Notes: a model not told the origin generated them from the sequence alone. Shown: positions 46,573 to 62,954, counted from the stretch's first letter. The stretch: 64,000 bases of DNA from Agromyces sp. SYSU T00194 (GCF_040496035.1 NZ_JBEPJZ010000001.1:248001-312000), one strand, 5' to 3'. A program made the numbers and translations.

Positions 46573-49500
46573 TCATGACAGCGGCAGCTGCACGGTGTGG
46601 ATGCGCCCGTTCTGCACGAAGATCCCCCGGCCCTCCGGGAAGTCCGCGCGCTTGACCTTGGGGAACGGCACCTTGAACACCGAGTCTCCGTCGAAGGCGT
46701 CGGGCCGCAGCGCCACGCCCCGCCGCCCGGCCTTGAAGTCGCCGATGAAGCCGAATCCGCTCGAGAGCAGCGACACGTCGGCATCGCCCACGAGGAAGTG
46801 GTCACTGCGGTTGACGGCCTGGAAGAGCTCCTTGAGCGGGCGCTCCGCCTCGGTGTCGGCGAACTGCGTGACCTGCTCGACCACGACCATGATGCGATGG
46901 TCGAGGCGCTCGTCGGGGATGAGCTCGACGAGCTCCTTCGCCAGTGCCTTCGCGTCGGCGATGTTCGTGGCGCTGCGGGTCCACGGCGCATGGTCGCCGA
47001 GCTGCGCACGCCGGCCAGCGAAGTGGAACAGGCGCACGTCGGGGTCGAACCGCCGCATCGCATCGACGAGGCCGCGCAGGGCCTGCGACTTGCCGCTCTG
47101 CGGAGGGCCCGTCACCGCGAACGTGCCCACGGGCTCGAAGCCGATCGGCCCGAGCGTCGCATCGGCGAGCCCGAGCACGGGCTCCCCCGCGACCGTCTCC
47201 GGCAGCGTCGAAGCGGGGTACGCGACGGGCAGCGCGCCGATCTCGGGCGCCTCGGGCGCCCCCTCGCGCCGCAGGCGTGCGGCGAGCGCCTCGAGCGCGA
47301 CGGTCTGGGTGGCGACGTTCGTCGACCCGCCGAGGACCGCGACCTGCGCCTCCGCGCCGTCGACGACCGCACGGCCCGGCACCGAGCGCTCGTCGAGCAC
47401 GTCCTTCGGCACGCCCAGCACCTGGTACGCGGTCTCCTCCGACAGCCGGAGCACGATGCGCTTCGTGACGTTCGCCGCGACCGCGGTGGGCACCGCACCC
47501 GCGCGATCGGCGGTCGCGACCACGTGCACGCCGAGCGGCCGGCCCTCGCCGAGGATGCGCATGAACGCGTTGTAGGAGGGCGCGCGGACCGTCGCCCCGT
47601 CCCACTCCGAGCGGAACTGCCCGAACCCGTCGATGAGCACGAACACGCGCGGCTCGGCCGCACCGGTGAGGTCGCGGTACTCGGTGAGGCTCGCCGCGTT
47701 GACCGCGCTGAACGCGCGACCCCGGCGATCGAGCAGGTCCCCGACCGTACGCAGCAGGCGCTGCACGCGCTCGGGATCATCGCCCGGAATGACCGCGCCG
47801 ACGTGCGGCAGCGCCTCGAGCGAGCGCAGGGCGCCCGAGCCGAAGTCCAGCCCGTACACCTGCGCCGTGCCGGCGTCGGGCCGCATGCCGGCCGCGATCG
47901 CGACCGTGCGCAGCGCGGTCGACTTGCCCGAGCCGCTCGTGCCGTAGACGAGCATCGAGCCGTCGCGGTCGGGCACGAAGTGCACCGGCTCCTGGAGCTG
48001 CCGCTCCGGCCGGTCGGCGAGTCCGACCACGACCTGCGAGTCGCCCGCGACCGGGAGGTCGACGAGGTCGACCGCGGCCGCGAGGTCGTCGAGCCACGGG
48101 CGCCGCGGCGTCGGGATCGACGCCTCCGTCGCGGCGGCGACCATGCTGCGCACCATGCGCTTCTGGTCGTTCGGCCCGGGGTCCGCGGCGAGCTCCGTCG
48201 CCTCGGGCTCGGCGTCGGCCTCCCAGAGGACGACGCCGCCGAAGCGCAGCTCGGCGACGCGCACCTCGGCGACCGCCTCCTCGTCCACGCTCCAGCCGCC
48301 GGCGTACGCCGACTGGAACGGGACCAGCCGCCCGGGCCCCGTCTTCGCGATGCCGCGGCCCGGCAACGACGGGTCGAAGCCCGCCGCGACCGCATCGCCC
48401 ACGACGTCGCGGGAGTCGGACTCGTCCGCCATGCGCAGCGCGACCCGCAGGTTCGTGTTCGCGCGCAGGTTGTCCTTGATCACGCCCGCGGGGCGCTGCG
48501 TGGCCATGATCAGGTGGATGCCGAGCGACCGACCGCGCTGGGCGATGTCGACGACGCCGTCGACGAACTCGGGCACCTCGTTCGCGAGGGCGGCGAACTC
48601 GTCGATCACGAGCACGAGTGCCGGCGGGCACTCGGGGTCGCGACGCCGCTCGAGCTCGAGCAGGTCCTTCGCCTTCTTGCGGTTGAACAGCCGCTCGCGA
48701 TGGTGCAGCTCGGCGCGGAGGCTCGTGAGCGCGCGCCGCACGAGGTGCGGGCTGAGGTCGGTCACGAGCCCGACGCAGTGCGGCAGGTCGACGCAGTCGG
48801 CGAACGCCGAGCCGCCCTTGTAGTCGACGAACAGGAAGGTGACCCGGTCGGGGCTGTACTCGGCGGCCATGCCCAGCACCCAGGCCTGCAGGAACTCCGA
48901 CTTGCCGGCGCCGGTCGTGCCGCCGACGAGCGCGTGCGGCCCCTGACTGCGCAGGTCGAGTGTCATCGCGTCGGGACTCGACTGCCCGACGAACGCCTTG
49001 AGCGTGCCGGCGCGCTTCAGGCGTGGCAGCGGTGCGCCGGAGCGGTCGGCGACCGAGTCGTTCTGTCGCCAGCGCTCGACCACGCTCGACGCGGAGTCGG
49101 CGAGCTCGTGGCCGATGAGCCCGAGCATCGACACCGAGCGCGGCAGGTCACTCGAGTCGGCGACGACGGTGCTCGCGTCGACCACCGGTGCGAGTCGCTT
49201 GGCGAACACGTCGGCGTAGGCGGCCGAGACGCCCTCGACGCGCACGTGCTCGTGGGTGATCCCCGCGCGCACCATGCCGACCGATGCGTCCTCCAGCCCG
49301 CCGGACGCGTCGATGAACGTGCGACACGCGGCGGGCAGCGACTCGACGGTCGACCCGAGGAAGATCGTGTAGATGCCGGCATCGGCACCGCGCTCGATCA
49401 CCTGGGTGAGGCGCGGACGGTCCACCGGGGCATCCGCCGAGACGAACAGCACCAGCGCCATGTCGCCGTCGCCCTGGCCGGTCTGCTCGATCGCGTCGCC

Positions 49501-51048
49501 GACCTGCGCGCCGAGCTCCATCGCGGTGTCGGCATCGCGCAGGGGACCGCGACGGGTGGCGGGACCGGAGAGACGCTGGAGGATGGTCTCCTCGAGCGCG
49601 TTCAGCAGCGCCGTGCCGGTCGCCTGGCTGTCGGCGAGCGCGAACTCGGCGAACGGCGACCGCGGGCTCGTGGTGTGCGGCATCCACTTCAGCCACTCGA
49701 GTTCGCGCGCCCACCCGGGGTCGACGATCGCGGCCGTGATGATCTCGTTCGGCGCGTGCAGGCCGAACAACTGCACGCCGAGGCCGCGCACCACGTCGGC
49801 CGCCACGGCGCGCGGCCCTGCGACGCCGAGGGCGCCGGCGCTCGGGAGCAGCTCGACCACGGGCACGTCGTCGATCGTCGAGAACCGCTCGCGGAGCTGC
49901 TCGACCCGTTCGGCGTACTCGGGCACGCCGCCTCCCCCGGGTGCGGGCGCGATCGAGTTCCGGCTCGCCGCACGGCCCACCCCGAGGCGGAACGACAGGA
50001 AGTTCCAGTGCTCGGGTCGCCGTGTCCAGAGCAGCGGTCCGAGTCTCATCCCCTGCTCGTAGACGGTCGCGACCGCCGGCGCCTCGCCCTGGCGACGGTC
50101 GAACTCGACCTCGACCTCCGCGGCGAGCCGGTCCTCGAGCGACTCCGCCTGGACCTCGAAGGTCTCGATCTCCTGGCGGAGCTTGCGACTCGTGAAGCTC
50201 TTCTGGCCGAACCAGTTGGCGAGCATCATCAGCGGCGCCATCGCCACGATGACGAGCGAGAGCACCCGCTGGGTCAGCGCGAAGATCGACAGCCCCATGA
50301 TGACCGGCGCGATGATCATCGGCCAGGGGAACATGCGCGGGGACGCCTCGGTCGGCAGGTCGGGGTGCGGGTACTCGGTGCCCGGGTACCGGGCCTCCAC
50401 CCGGGGCGAGCGGTTGAACATCAGGCCGCCGCCGCGTTCGAGCACCGTGTCGTGCTCCACCTCGGCGGATGCGACCGGGGTGATCGTCACCTCGGTGTCG
50501 CCCAGCACGATCGGCTGGCCCGGAATGACCTTGAGGCGCGGCACCAGGCCGCCGTCGACGAGGATGCCGTTCGCGGAGTTCAGGTCGACCAGCTCGATGC
50601 CGTGGCCGACCTCGATGCGCGCGTGGCGCTTCGACACGAGCGGGTCGGCCAGCAGGACGTCGGCGTCGCCGCCTCGCCCGATCACGCTGTGCCCCTCGGG
50701 GAGCTCGATGCGCCGACCCGCCTCGGGGCCGCTGCGCACCTGGAGCACGGCGGCGGCCGACGGCGTGCGGGCCCCGGACCGTGCGCCGGTGTCGGGGACG
50801 ACCGCGGCGCGGAACCCCGATCCGATGGCAGCGTCGGCGAACAGCGCGCCCGACGCGAGGGTGGTGGCCTCGCGTGCGGTCGGCGCCGCGACGGCGAGCG
50901 TCACCGGCACGTGCGCAGTGCCCGTACCGGCCGGATCGCTGGCCGCGATCGCGCGGGCGACGTCGCCCACCGTCGCGGTGGCGTCGGACGTGATCACGAT
51001 GTCGACGTCGGCGCCGCCCGGACGCCGATAGCTCAGCTTGACCTTCAT
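46573..51048 (-). CDS. FHA-containing EssC/EccC-type FtsK/SpoIIIE secretion ATPase
   Basis: Motor of a type VII-like secretion system, 1491 residues. In order: an N-terminal beta domain (1-90), an FHA domain (about 98-190, GHSVIGRGGDADV and SKRHARIEV), two membrane helices (237-285), then three ATPase domains with P-loops GGTTGAGKSE (near 705), GTSGSGKST (near 1037) and GPPQSGKSQ (near 1316). Only the first has a full Walker B (ALVLVIDEFAAL); the others read FVLIDGFGQF and IMVVVEQVTQF. The single-chain FHA form is like Firmicutes EssC rather than split mycobacterial EccCa/Cb. It overlaps the RDD-FHA gene by 4 nt. Confidence 0.9.
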   Translation of the reverse strand: MKVKLSYRRPGGADVDIVITSDATATVGDVARAIAASDPAGTGTAHVPVTLAVAAPTAREATTLASGALFADAAIGSGFRAAVVPDTGARSGARTPSAAAVLQVRSGPEAGRRIELPEGHSVIGRGGDADVLLADPLVSKRHARIEVGHGIELVDLNSANGILVDGGLVPRLKVIPGQPIVLGDTEVTITPVASAEVEHDTVLERGGGLMFNRSPRVEARYPGTEYPHPDLPTEASPRMFPWPMIIAPVIMGLSIFALTQRVLSLVIVAMAPLMMLANWFGQKSFTSRKLRQEIETFEVQAESLEDRLAAEVEVEFDRRQGEAPAVATVYEQGMRLGPLLWTRRPEHWNFLSFRLGVGRAASRNSIAPAPGGGGVPEYAERVEQLRERFSTIDDVPVVELLPSAGALGVAGPRAVAADVVRGLGVQLFGLHAPNEIITAAIVDPGWARELEWLKWMPHTTSPRSPFAEFALADSQATGTALLNALEETILQRLSGPATRRGPLRDADTAMELGAQVGDAIEQTGQGDGDMALVLFVSADAPVDRPRLTQVIERGADAGIYTIFLGSTVESLPAACRTFIDASGGLEDASVGMVRAGITHEHVRVEGVSAAYADVFAKRLAPVVDASTVVADSSDLPRSVSMLGLIGHELADSASSVVERWRQNDSVADRSGAPLPRLKRAGTLKAFVGQSSPDAMTLDLRSQGPHALVGGTTGAGKSEFLQAWVLGMAAEYSPDRVTFLFVDYKGGSAFADCVDLPHCVGLVTDLSPHLVRRALTSLRAELHHRERLFNRKKAKDLLELERRRDPECPPALVLVIDEFAALANEVPEFVDGVVDIAQRGRSLGIHLIMATQRPAGVIKDNLRANTNLRVALRMADESDSRDVVGDAVAAGFDPSLPGRGIAKTGPGRLVPFQSAYAGGWSVDEEAVAEVRVAELRFGGVVLWEADAEPEATELAADPGPNDQKRMVRSMVAAATEASIPTPRRPWLDDLAAAVDLVDLPVAGDSQVVVGLADRPERQLQEPVHFVPDRDGSMLVYGTSGSGKSTALRTVAIAAGMRPDAGTAQVYGLDFGSGALRSLEALPHVGAVIPGDDPERVQRLLRTVGDLLDRRGRAFSAVNAASLTEYRDLTGAAEPRVFVLIDGFGQFRSEWDGATVRAPSYNAFMRILGEGRPLGVHVVATADRAGAVPTAVAANVTKRIVLRLSEETAYQVLGVPKDVLDERSVPGRAVVDGAEAQVAVLGGSTNVATQTVALEALAARLRREGAPEAPEIGALPVAYPASTLPETVAGEPVLGLADATLGPIGFEPVGTFAVTGPPQSGKSQALRGLVDAMRRFDPDVRLFHFAGRRAQLGDHAPWTRSATNIADAKALAKELVELIPDERLDHRIMVVVEQVTQFADTEAERPLKELFQAVNRSDHFLVGDADVSLLSSGFGFIGDFKAGRRGVALRPDAFDGDSVFKVPFPKVKRADFPEGRGIFVQNGRIHTVQLPLS

Positions 51049-52208
51049 GCGCCGACCTCGGCGCGCTCGACCGTGAACGCGCGGCCACCGACCTCGACCC
51101 GCGCCCCCCAGGCCAGCGCGGTGCGCTCCCCCGCGACGAGCGCGACCGCGTCGCGACCCGGCTGGCGCACCGCGGTGCCGTTCGTCGAGCCCCGATCGGC
51201 GATCCAGAACCCGGCATCGTCGATGCCGAACGCGGCATGGGTCTTCGAGATCTCCATGCGCGCGTCGTCCAGCGGCAGGAGCTGCGCGATCCGCTCACCG
51301 CCGCGCGGCTCCGGGGCGCGGCCGAGCAGGCCGTCCCCGGTGACGTCGACCCGAGTGCCGTCGTCGAGCACGAGCACGACCGCGGGCGGCGCGGTGCCGG
51401 CCTCGGTCGTCGTCGCGCCGAGCGTGGGAGGCGTCGAGCCCAGCTCCGGCGGCACCCATGTCTCGTCGACCGCGGGCGCGGCGACCACGCCCGACGCGGA
51501 CCGCGCCTGGGGCACGAACGACGGCGTGCCCGAGGCATCCGTGGCCAGCGACGGCAGCGACTCACGGCGGGTGGACGGCGCCGGCGCGAGGGCGCGACGC
51601 GCCTTGCGGATCGCCGTCGCATCCGACGGGTCCAGCCCGTGGCGGGCGTCGACGAGCCAGACCGAGCCCAGCCGGTCGAGCCAGCTGCGGCCGCGACCGC
51701 TCGCATCCCAGAGGCCGGAGGCGAACAGCAGGGCCGGTCCGAACACGGGCAGGAACGACCAGGAGAGCCAGAGCACCGCCGCGCGCCAGGTGATGCGCCA
51801 GAAGCCGGGGCGGCCGAACGTCACCATGCTGACGCTGCGCAGGCCCGTGCTCGCCTTGCCCACGGTGATGCCGCGTCGGCCGTGCAGGATGAGCTGCACC
51901 AGGCCGAACGCCGAGAGCAGCACCTGGCTGACCAGTACCAGCACGAGCGGGAGCGCGAGGTCGGCGGGGTCGACGACGGATGCCTCGCCCAGCGCCGCGG
52001 GCAGCGCGACGCGCAGCAGCAGCACCGCGCCCACGGCACCCGGGGCGACGAGCACGGACCAGATCGCGGCGTCGATCACGAACGCGAGCGCGCGCCGACC
52101 GGTCGGCGCCGAACGCACGCCGAGCACGTCGGCCTCGGCCGGGTCCGCGATGCCCGCCCCTCGTGCGCCGGGCAGGTCCGCAGCATCCGTTCCGGGGGTG
52201 ACGCTCAC
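51045..52208 (-). CDS. RDD-family membrane protein with C-terminal FHA domain
   Basis: A 387-residue protein. The RDD domain with about three membrane segments covers residues 35-180. A Pro/Ala/Ser-rich linker runs to about 275, and an FHA domain follows at 285-380 (LLGRAPEP, ISKTHAAFGI, DRGSTNGTAV). FHA domains read phosphothreonine, and the ATPase also has one, so a Ser/Thr kinase encoded elsewhere may control assembly. The GTG start follows an AGGAGGAAGG site. It is first in the type VII-like transcript and coupled to the ATPase gene. Confidence 0.85.
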   Translation of the reverse strand: MSVTPGTDAADLPGARGAGIADPAEADVLGVRSAPTGRRALAFVIDAAIWSVLVAPGAVGAVLLLRVALPAALGEASVVDPADLALPLVLVLVSQVLLSAFGLVQLILHGRRGITVGKASTGLRSVSMVTFGRPGFWRITWRAAVLWLSWSFLPVFGPALLFASGLWDASGRGRSWLDRLGSVWLVDARHGLDPSDATAIRKARRALAPAPSTRRESLPSLATDASGTPSFVPQARSASGVVAAPAVDETWVPPELGSTPPTLGATTTEAGTAPPAVVLVLDDGTRVDVTGDGLLGRAPEPRGGERIAQLLPLDDARMEISKTHAAFGIDDAGFWIADRGSTNGTAVRQPGRDAVALVAGERTALAWGARVEVGGRAFTVERAEVGA

Positions 52209-52274
52209 GCCGGGTTCCTTCCTCCTCGGCGCGATCGCGCACCTCGAACGGGTGACGCGCAGCGCCTCACGACG

Positions 52275-52326
52275 AGGACACCATCCGATCGGCTCCGCTG
52301 TCGATGGGGAGCGGTCACCACCGGTG
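52275..52326 (-). promoter_or_regulatory. Promoter region and 23-bp T7-locus motif, copy A
   Basis: The motif at 52304-52326 (ATGGGGAGC...CACCGGTG) lies upstream of the RDD-FHA gene. With the same 23-nt spacing as copy C, the hexamer is TGTCCT (52275-52280), a weak -10. A better-looking TAGGCT (52329-52334) lies on the other side of the motif, which would put the motif over the start site. Which is used cannot be told from sequence. Confidence 0.5.
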
Positions 52327-52382
52327 CCAGCCTACGTGGACCGCAGGGTCCTCCACGTTCGCCGGACGTCGTCGGTGGACAG

Positions 52383-52420
52383 ACGGATGCCACGGGCGGT
52401 CGTCCGCCCGCGGCATCCGT
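52383..52420. terminator. Terminator between the 319-residue membrane protein gene and the T7-like locus
   Basis: A 17-bp stem (52383-52399 with 52404-52420, one mismatch) with a TCGT loop, 10 nt past the stop of the upstream gene. It insulates the T7-like locus from rpoC-side transcription. Confidence 0.8.
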
Positions 52421-52429
52421 CGCGTGTCG

Positions 52430-53389
52430 TCAGGGCCGGCTGAGCTGCGGGCCCGCGGCCAGCTGGCGGTCATACTCCTCGAGCGCCGCGCGGTTGCGCG
52501 CCGTGACCGTGCGCCCCCGGGCGGCCACCCAGCCGCCGAACCACAGCGTCACCTCGCGGGCGAAGACACCGGCGAGGATCGCGCGCGGATCGAGCCAGCG
52601 TGCGGCGACGAAGTCGCCCACCTCGGCCGCGGTGAGGTTCCATGCCTCGCCCAGCAGCGCGCCCCCGACGTAGGAGAGGTACACGACGATGCCCACGAGC
52701 AGGCCGAACACGGCGTACGCCCACCAGCCGTTCCGGTTGACGATGGCCGCCAGCACGATGAACGACAGGAAGAAGACCAGTACCGGCACCCAGAAGGCCG
52801 GGTGGCCGAGGAACTGCACGAACGCGTCCACGGGCGCCGCGGTCGAACCCTGGACGAAGACCAGCAGGTACGCGGCGAGGGCGTAGAGCGCGGCGAACGC
52901 CACGGTCGCGATGAGCCCGACCACGACGCCGAAGCCGCGGTTGCCCTTCGCTCGGGGCGGGGTGGGCGCCTGCACGTAGATCGCCCGCTGCTGCGCGGGC
53001 TCCTCCGCGGCCGCAGCGGCCGCAGCGGGGGCGACGGGCGCCGGCGGTTCGGTGGTGGGACCATCGTCGGTGCCGCCCTCGGCGGCGGGCTCGGTGGGCG
53101 CGGCCTCGGGCTCGGCCGCCGCAGGCTCCTCGGAGGCCGGCTCGTCGGGCGCCGGGTGCTCCTCGCGGGCGCGCTGCACCGCCGCGTCGAGCTCGGAGGT
53201 GTCGGACGCGGTCGTCTCCTCGTCCGCACGGGTCGGCGGCCCCGGAGGCGTGGGGGCTGCGGCGGGCGGTGCCTCCGCAGCGGTCGACTCGCCGGTGGCC
53301 GACTGCTCCTCGGGCGTCTCCGGAGTCGTCTCGGAGGCGGTGGTCGGCTCCTCGTCCTCGGGCCGCGCGCCGGGCGTCGTGTCGCTCAT
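52430..53389 (-). CDS. Membrane protein with long acidic Ala/Pro/Glu-rich N-terminus
   Basis: A 319-residue protein. Residues 1-150 are low-complexity (Ala, Pro, Glu, Thr) and likely disordered. Three hydrophobic segments (about 152-181, 197-217 and 222-243) and a soluble C-terminal part follow. I do not recognise a functional domain. It has a GAAGGGG ribosome site and a possible TAGAGT -10 box near 53433. A terminator follows it directly, so it is a single-gene unit between rpoC and the T7-like locus. Confidence 0.7.
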   Translation of the reverse strand: MSDTTPGARPEDEEPTTASETTPETPEEQSATGESTAAEAPPAAAPTPPGPPTRADEETTASDTSELDAAVQRAREEHPAPDEPASEEPAAAEPEAAPTEPAAEGGTDDGPTTEPPAPVAPAAAAAAAEEPAQQRAIYVQAPTPPRAKGNRGFGVVVGLIATVAFAALYALAAYLLVFVQGSTAAPVDAFVQFLGHPAFWVPVLVFFLSFIVLAAIVNRNGWWAYAVFGLLVGIVVYLSYVGGALLGEAWNLTAAEVGDFVAARWLDPRAILAGVFAREVTLWFGGWVAARGRTVTARNRAALEEYDRQLAAGPQLSRP

Positions 53390-53521
53390 GTGGCACCCCT
53401 TCCGGGCGCACCAGCGCCCCGTCGCGGCTCACTCTAGCAACGCGGATCCCCGGCGCCGCGGCGCCTCGCGGCGGGTGTCGCGCGGCGCGATCGGCGGCGC
53501 GTCCGGGCGCCGCCGGAGACG

Positions 53522-53553
53522 ACGACGGCCCCGGATCGCTCCGGGGCCGTCGT
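53522..53553 (-). terminator. Terminator after rpoC
   Basis: A perfect 14-bp stem (53522-53535 with 53540-53553) with a TCGC loop begins 13 nt past the rpoC stop. Confidence 0.85.
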
Positions 53554-53566
53554 TTCGGGTCACTCG

Positions 53567-57463
<3,897 letters not shown>

Positions 57464-57507
57464 TTTCTCTCCTAGAGATGTTCCTGAGGTTCTTCTATCG
57501 GCCTGGT

Positions 57508-60999
<3,492 letters not shown>

Positions 61000-61296
61000 G
61001 GAAATTACCTCCATGGGCCCCGTCGGGCCGGATTACCGTCAGTAGTGGTGGAAGTACCCCGCAGACTCACGTGTTGCGTAGGTGCCGGGCACGCCGACGG
61101 ACGCCGAATCCGCCGATGTCTCCGGACACACGAAGCCGACCGCAATATGAAGGCAAGAATGGTCTGGGAGCGCAAAGCTCAACTATAGGCCGGATGCCAC
61201 GCCGTGTCCAGTCGGATTCTTGACCTCGTGATCGGACTGGGGTATAAGCCTCTCACGGAACACCCGGAGACGGCGTCGCAGGGAGCGGAGGTGTGG
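61000..61296. promoter_or_regulatory. Divergent region between rpoB and the spermidine-synthase-like gene
   Basis: The plus-strand promoter is clear (see 61220-61248). For rpoB the best minus-strand -10 I find is CATATT at 61144-61149. TTGCGC (61170-61175) lies 20 nt away, which is too far for a confident call. The rpoB leader would be about 140 nt. No other element is recognised. Confidence 0.4.
61220..61248 (+). promoter_or_regulatory. Consensus promoter of the spermidine-synthase-like gene
   Basis: TTGACC (61220-61225), a 17-nt spacer, then TATAAG (61243-61248). Transcription should start near 61255, 42 nt before the ATG at 61297. This rules out the upstream GTG at 61204 as start. Confidence 0.8.
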
Positions 61297-62043
61297 ATGA
61301 CCGACCCCCACGTGCGCGTCGAGCCGAGCCCCGTCTACCCGGGGGCGCTCGAGCTGATCGTCGACGACCGCCCGCAGTCGGTGGTCGATCCCTCGCGTCC
61401 GGTGCGCCTGCACTACGACTACGCGCACCGGGTCGGCGCGGTGCTCGCGGTCGCCGCGCCGCCCGGCGCTCCGCTGCGCGTCCTGCACATCGGCGGCGGC
61501 GCGATGACGCTGGCCCGGCACGTGGCCGTGACGCGGCCGGGGTCGCGGCAGCTCGTGGTCGAGGCGGACCCCGAGGTGGTGCGGGCGGTCGGCGAGCGGA
61601 TGCCCCTGGATGCGATCTCCGCCCGCTCGGTCCGCGTGCGGGTGGGCGACGCGGCGGACGTGCTCACGACGCTGGACGGCCCCTTCGACGTCGCGATCGT
61701 CGACGCCTACGTCGGCCTCGACGCCCCGGCGTTCGCCACCTCGTCGCGCTGGTACCGACGGCTGCGTGCGCTCGTGCCGGACGGCGTCATCGTCGCGAAC
61801 GTCGTCGACGACGGCGACCTCGGGCGCGTGCGGGCGGTGGCCCCCGTGCTCGCCGGTGCCACGGGCGGCCTCGTCGCGCTCGGGCCGCGGGACGTGCTGG
61901 ACGGCACCGCCGGCGGCAACGTGGTGCTGGTGGGCGGCGACGCGGAGCGCATCGCGACCTGGCTCGACGCCCTCCGGCAGGCCGGCCCCCACCCGGCGAC
62001 CGTGCTCGGGCCGGACGAGGCCTCGGCCGCGCTGCTCGCCTGA
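61297..62043 (+). CDS. Spermidine-synthase-like methyltransferase-fold protein, copy 1
   Basis: A 248-residue protein of the SpeE/Rossmann methyltransferase fold. LRVLHIGGGAMTLARHVA is the glycine-rich nucleotide loop and VVEADPEVV ends the second strand in the acidic residue. It lacks the full aminopropyltransferase signature of SpeE (GGGDGG and the catalytic D-x-x-D region), so real polyamine synthesis is doubtful. ATG at 61297 follows GGAGG by 5 nt and lies downstream of a consensus promoter. A paralogue follows directly. Confidence 0.75.
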   Translation: MTDPHVRVEPSPVYPGALELIVDDRPQSVVDPSRPVRLHYDYAHRVGAVLAVAAPPGAPLRVLHIGGGAMTLARHVAVTRPGSRQLVVEADPEVVRAVGERMPLDAISARSVRVRVGDAADVLTTLDGPFDVAIVDAYVGLDAPAFATSSRWYRRLRALVPDGVIVANVVDDGDLGRVRAVAPVLAGATGGLVALGPRDVLDGTAGGNVVLVGGDAERIATWLDALRQAGPHPATVLGPDEASAALLA

Positions 62044-62053
62044 GGCGCTCGGG

Positions 62054-62059
62054 TAGCGT
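62054..62059 (+). promoter_or_regulatory. -10 box of a leaderless promoter (spermidine-synthase-like copy 2)
   Basis: TAGCGT lies 6 nt before the ATG at 62066, in the 22-nt gap after copy 1. This allows independent expression of copy 2. Confidence 0.5.
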
Positions 62060-62065
62060 GGGCGC

Positions 62066-62932
62066 ATGCCAGACGACGTGCCCGAGCGCACCCTCGCCGC
62101 GAGCGGGCACCGCGCGCGACTCGAGGAGGACCGCGCCCGCCCGGGGTCGTGGACGCTCTACGTCGACGGCACGCCGCAGTCGCACGTCGACCTCGAGCGA
62201 CCGGAGTGGCTGGGGTTCGAGTACGTGCGCCGCATCGGGCACGCCGTCGACCTGGTCGCCGAGCCCGGCGCGGCGATCACCGCCGTGCACCTGGGCGCCG
62301 GGGCGCTCACCCTGCCGCGGTACGTCGCGGCGACCCGGCCCGGCTCGCGCCAGCAGGTCGTGGAACTCGAGTCGGAGCTCGTCGAGCTGGTGCGCGAGCA
62401 CCTGCCGCTCCCCCGCACCGCGCAGATCCGGGTGCGCCACGGCGACGCCCGCGAGGTGGCGGCCCGGTTCCCGCGCGGGCTGCACGGCGCGGCCGACATC
62501 GTCGTGGTCGACATCTTCTCGGGCGCGCGCACGCCCGCGCACGTGACCTCGACCGAGTTCTACGAGCTGCTCACGCCGCTGCTCGCGCCACGGGGCATCC
62601 TCGTCGTGAACATCGCGGACGGGGCCGGCCTCGCGTTCGCGCGCAGCCAGGTGGCGACGCTGTCGCACGTGCTGCCGGAGGTCGCGATCGCCGCCGACCC
62701 GGGCATGCTGAAGGGGCGCCGGTTCGGCAACGTCGTCGCGTACGCCAGCCCCCACGAGCTGCCGTTCGCGCAGCTCCCGAGGCTGCTCGCGAGCGATCCC
62801 GCGCCGGCGAAGGTCGTCTCGGGCGAGGAGCTGCGCCGATTCGTGGCGGGTGCGTCGTTCGTCACCGACGCGACCGCGGTGCCGTCGCCGCCGCCCGCGC
62901 GCTCGGTGTTCCTCACCAAGCCGAACGCCTGA
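62066..62932 (+). CDS. Spermidine-synthase-like methyltransferase-fold protein, copy 2
   Basis: A 288-residue paralogue of copy 1. ITAVHLGAGALTLPRYVA and VVELESELVELV match the glycine loop and second strand, and DIVVVDIFSGARTPAH corresponds to the fourth strand. Both copies share the YVDGTPQSHVDL / IVDDRPQSVVDP N-terminal hairpin, typical of proteins annotated as fused spermidine synthases in Actinobacteria. No membrane domain is present here. The product is unknown. Confidence 0.75.
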   Translation: MPDDVPERTLAASGHRARLEEDRARPGSWTLYVDGTPQSHVDLERPEWLGFEYVRRIGHAVDLVAEPGAAITAVHLGAGALTLPRYVAATRPGSRQQVVELESELVELVREHLPLPRTAQIRVRHGDAREVAARFPRGLHGAADIVVVDIFSGARTPAHVTSTEFYELLTPLLAPRGILVVNIADGAGLAFARSQVATLSHVLPEVAIAADPGMLKGRRFGNVVAYASPHELPFAQLPRLLASDPAPAKVVSGEELRRFVAGASFVTDATAVPSPPPARSVFLTKPNA

Positions 62933-62954
62933 GCCGGCGGCGCCCGCTCGCAGC

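Noticed and set aside
61204..61296. GTG at 61204 as start of the first spermidine-synthase-like gene
   Set aside because: It lies upstream of a consensus promoter whose transcript would begin near 61255. ATG 61297 has GGAGG just upstream.
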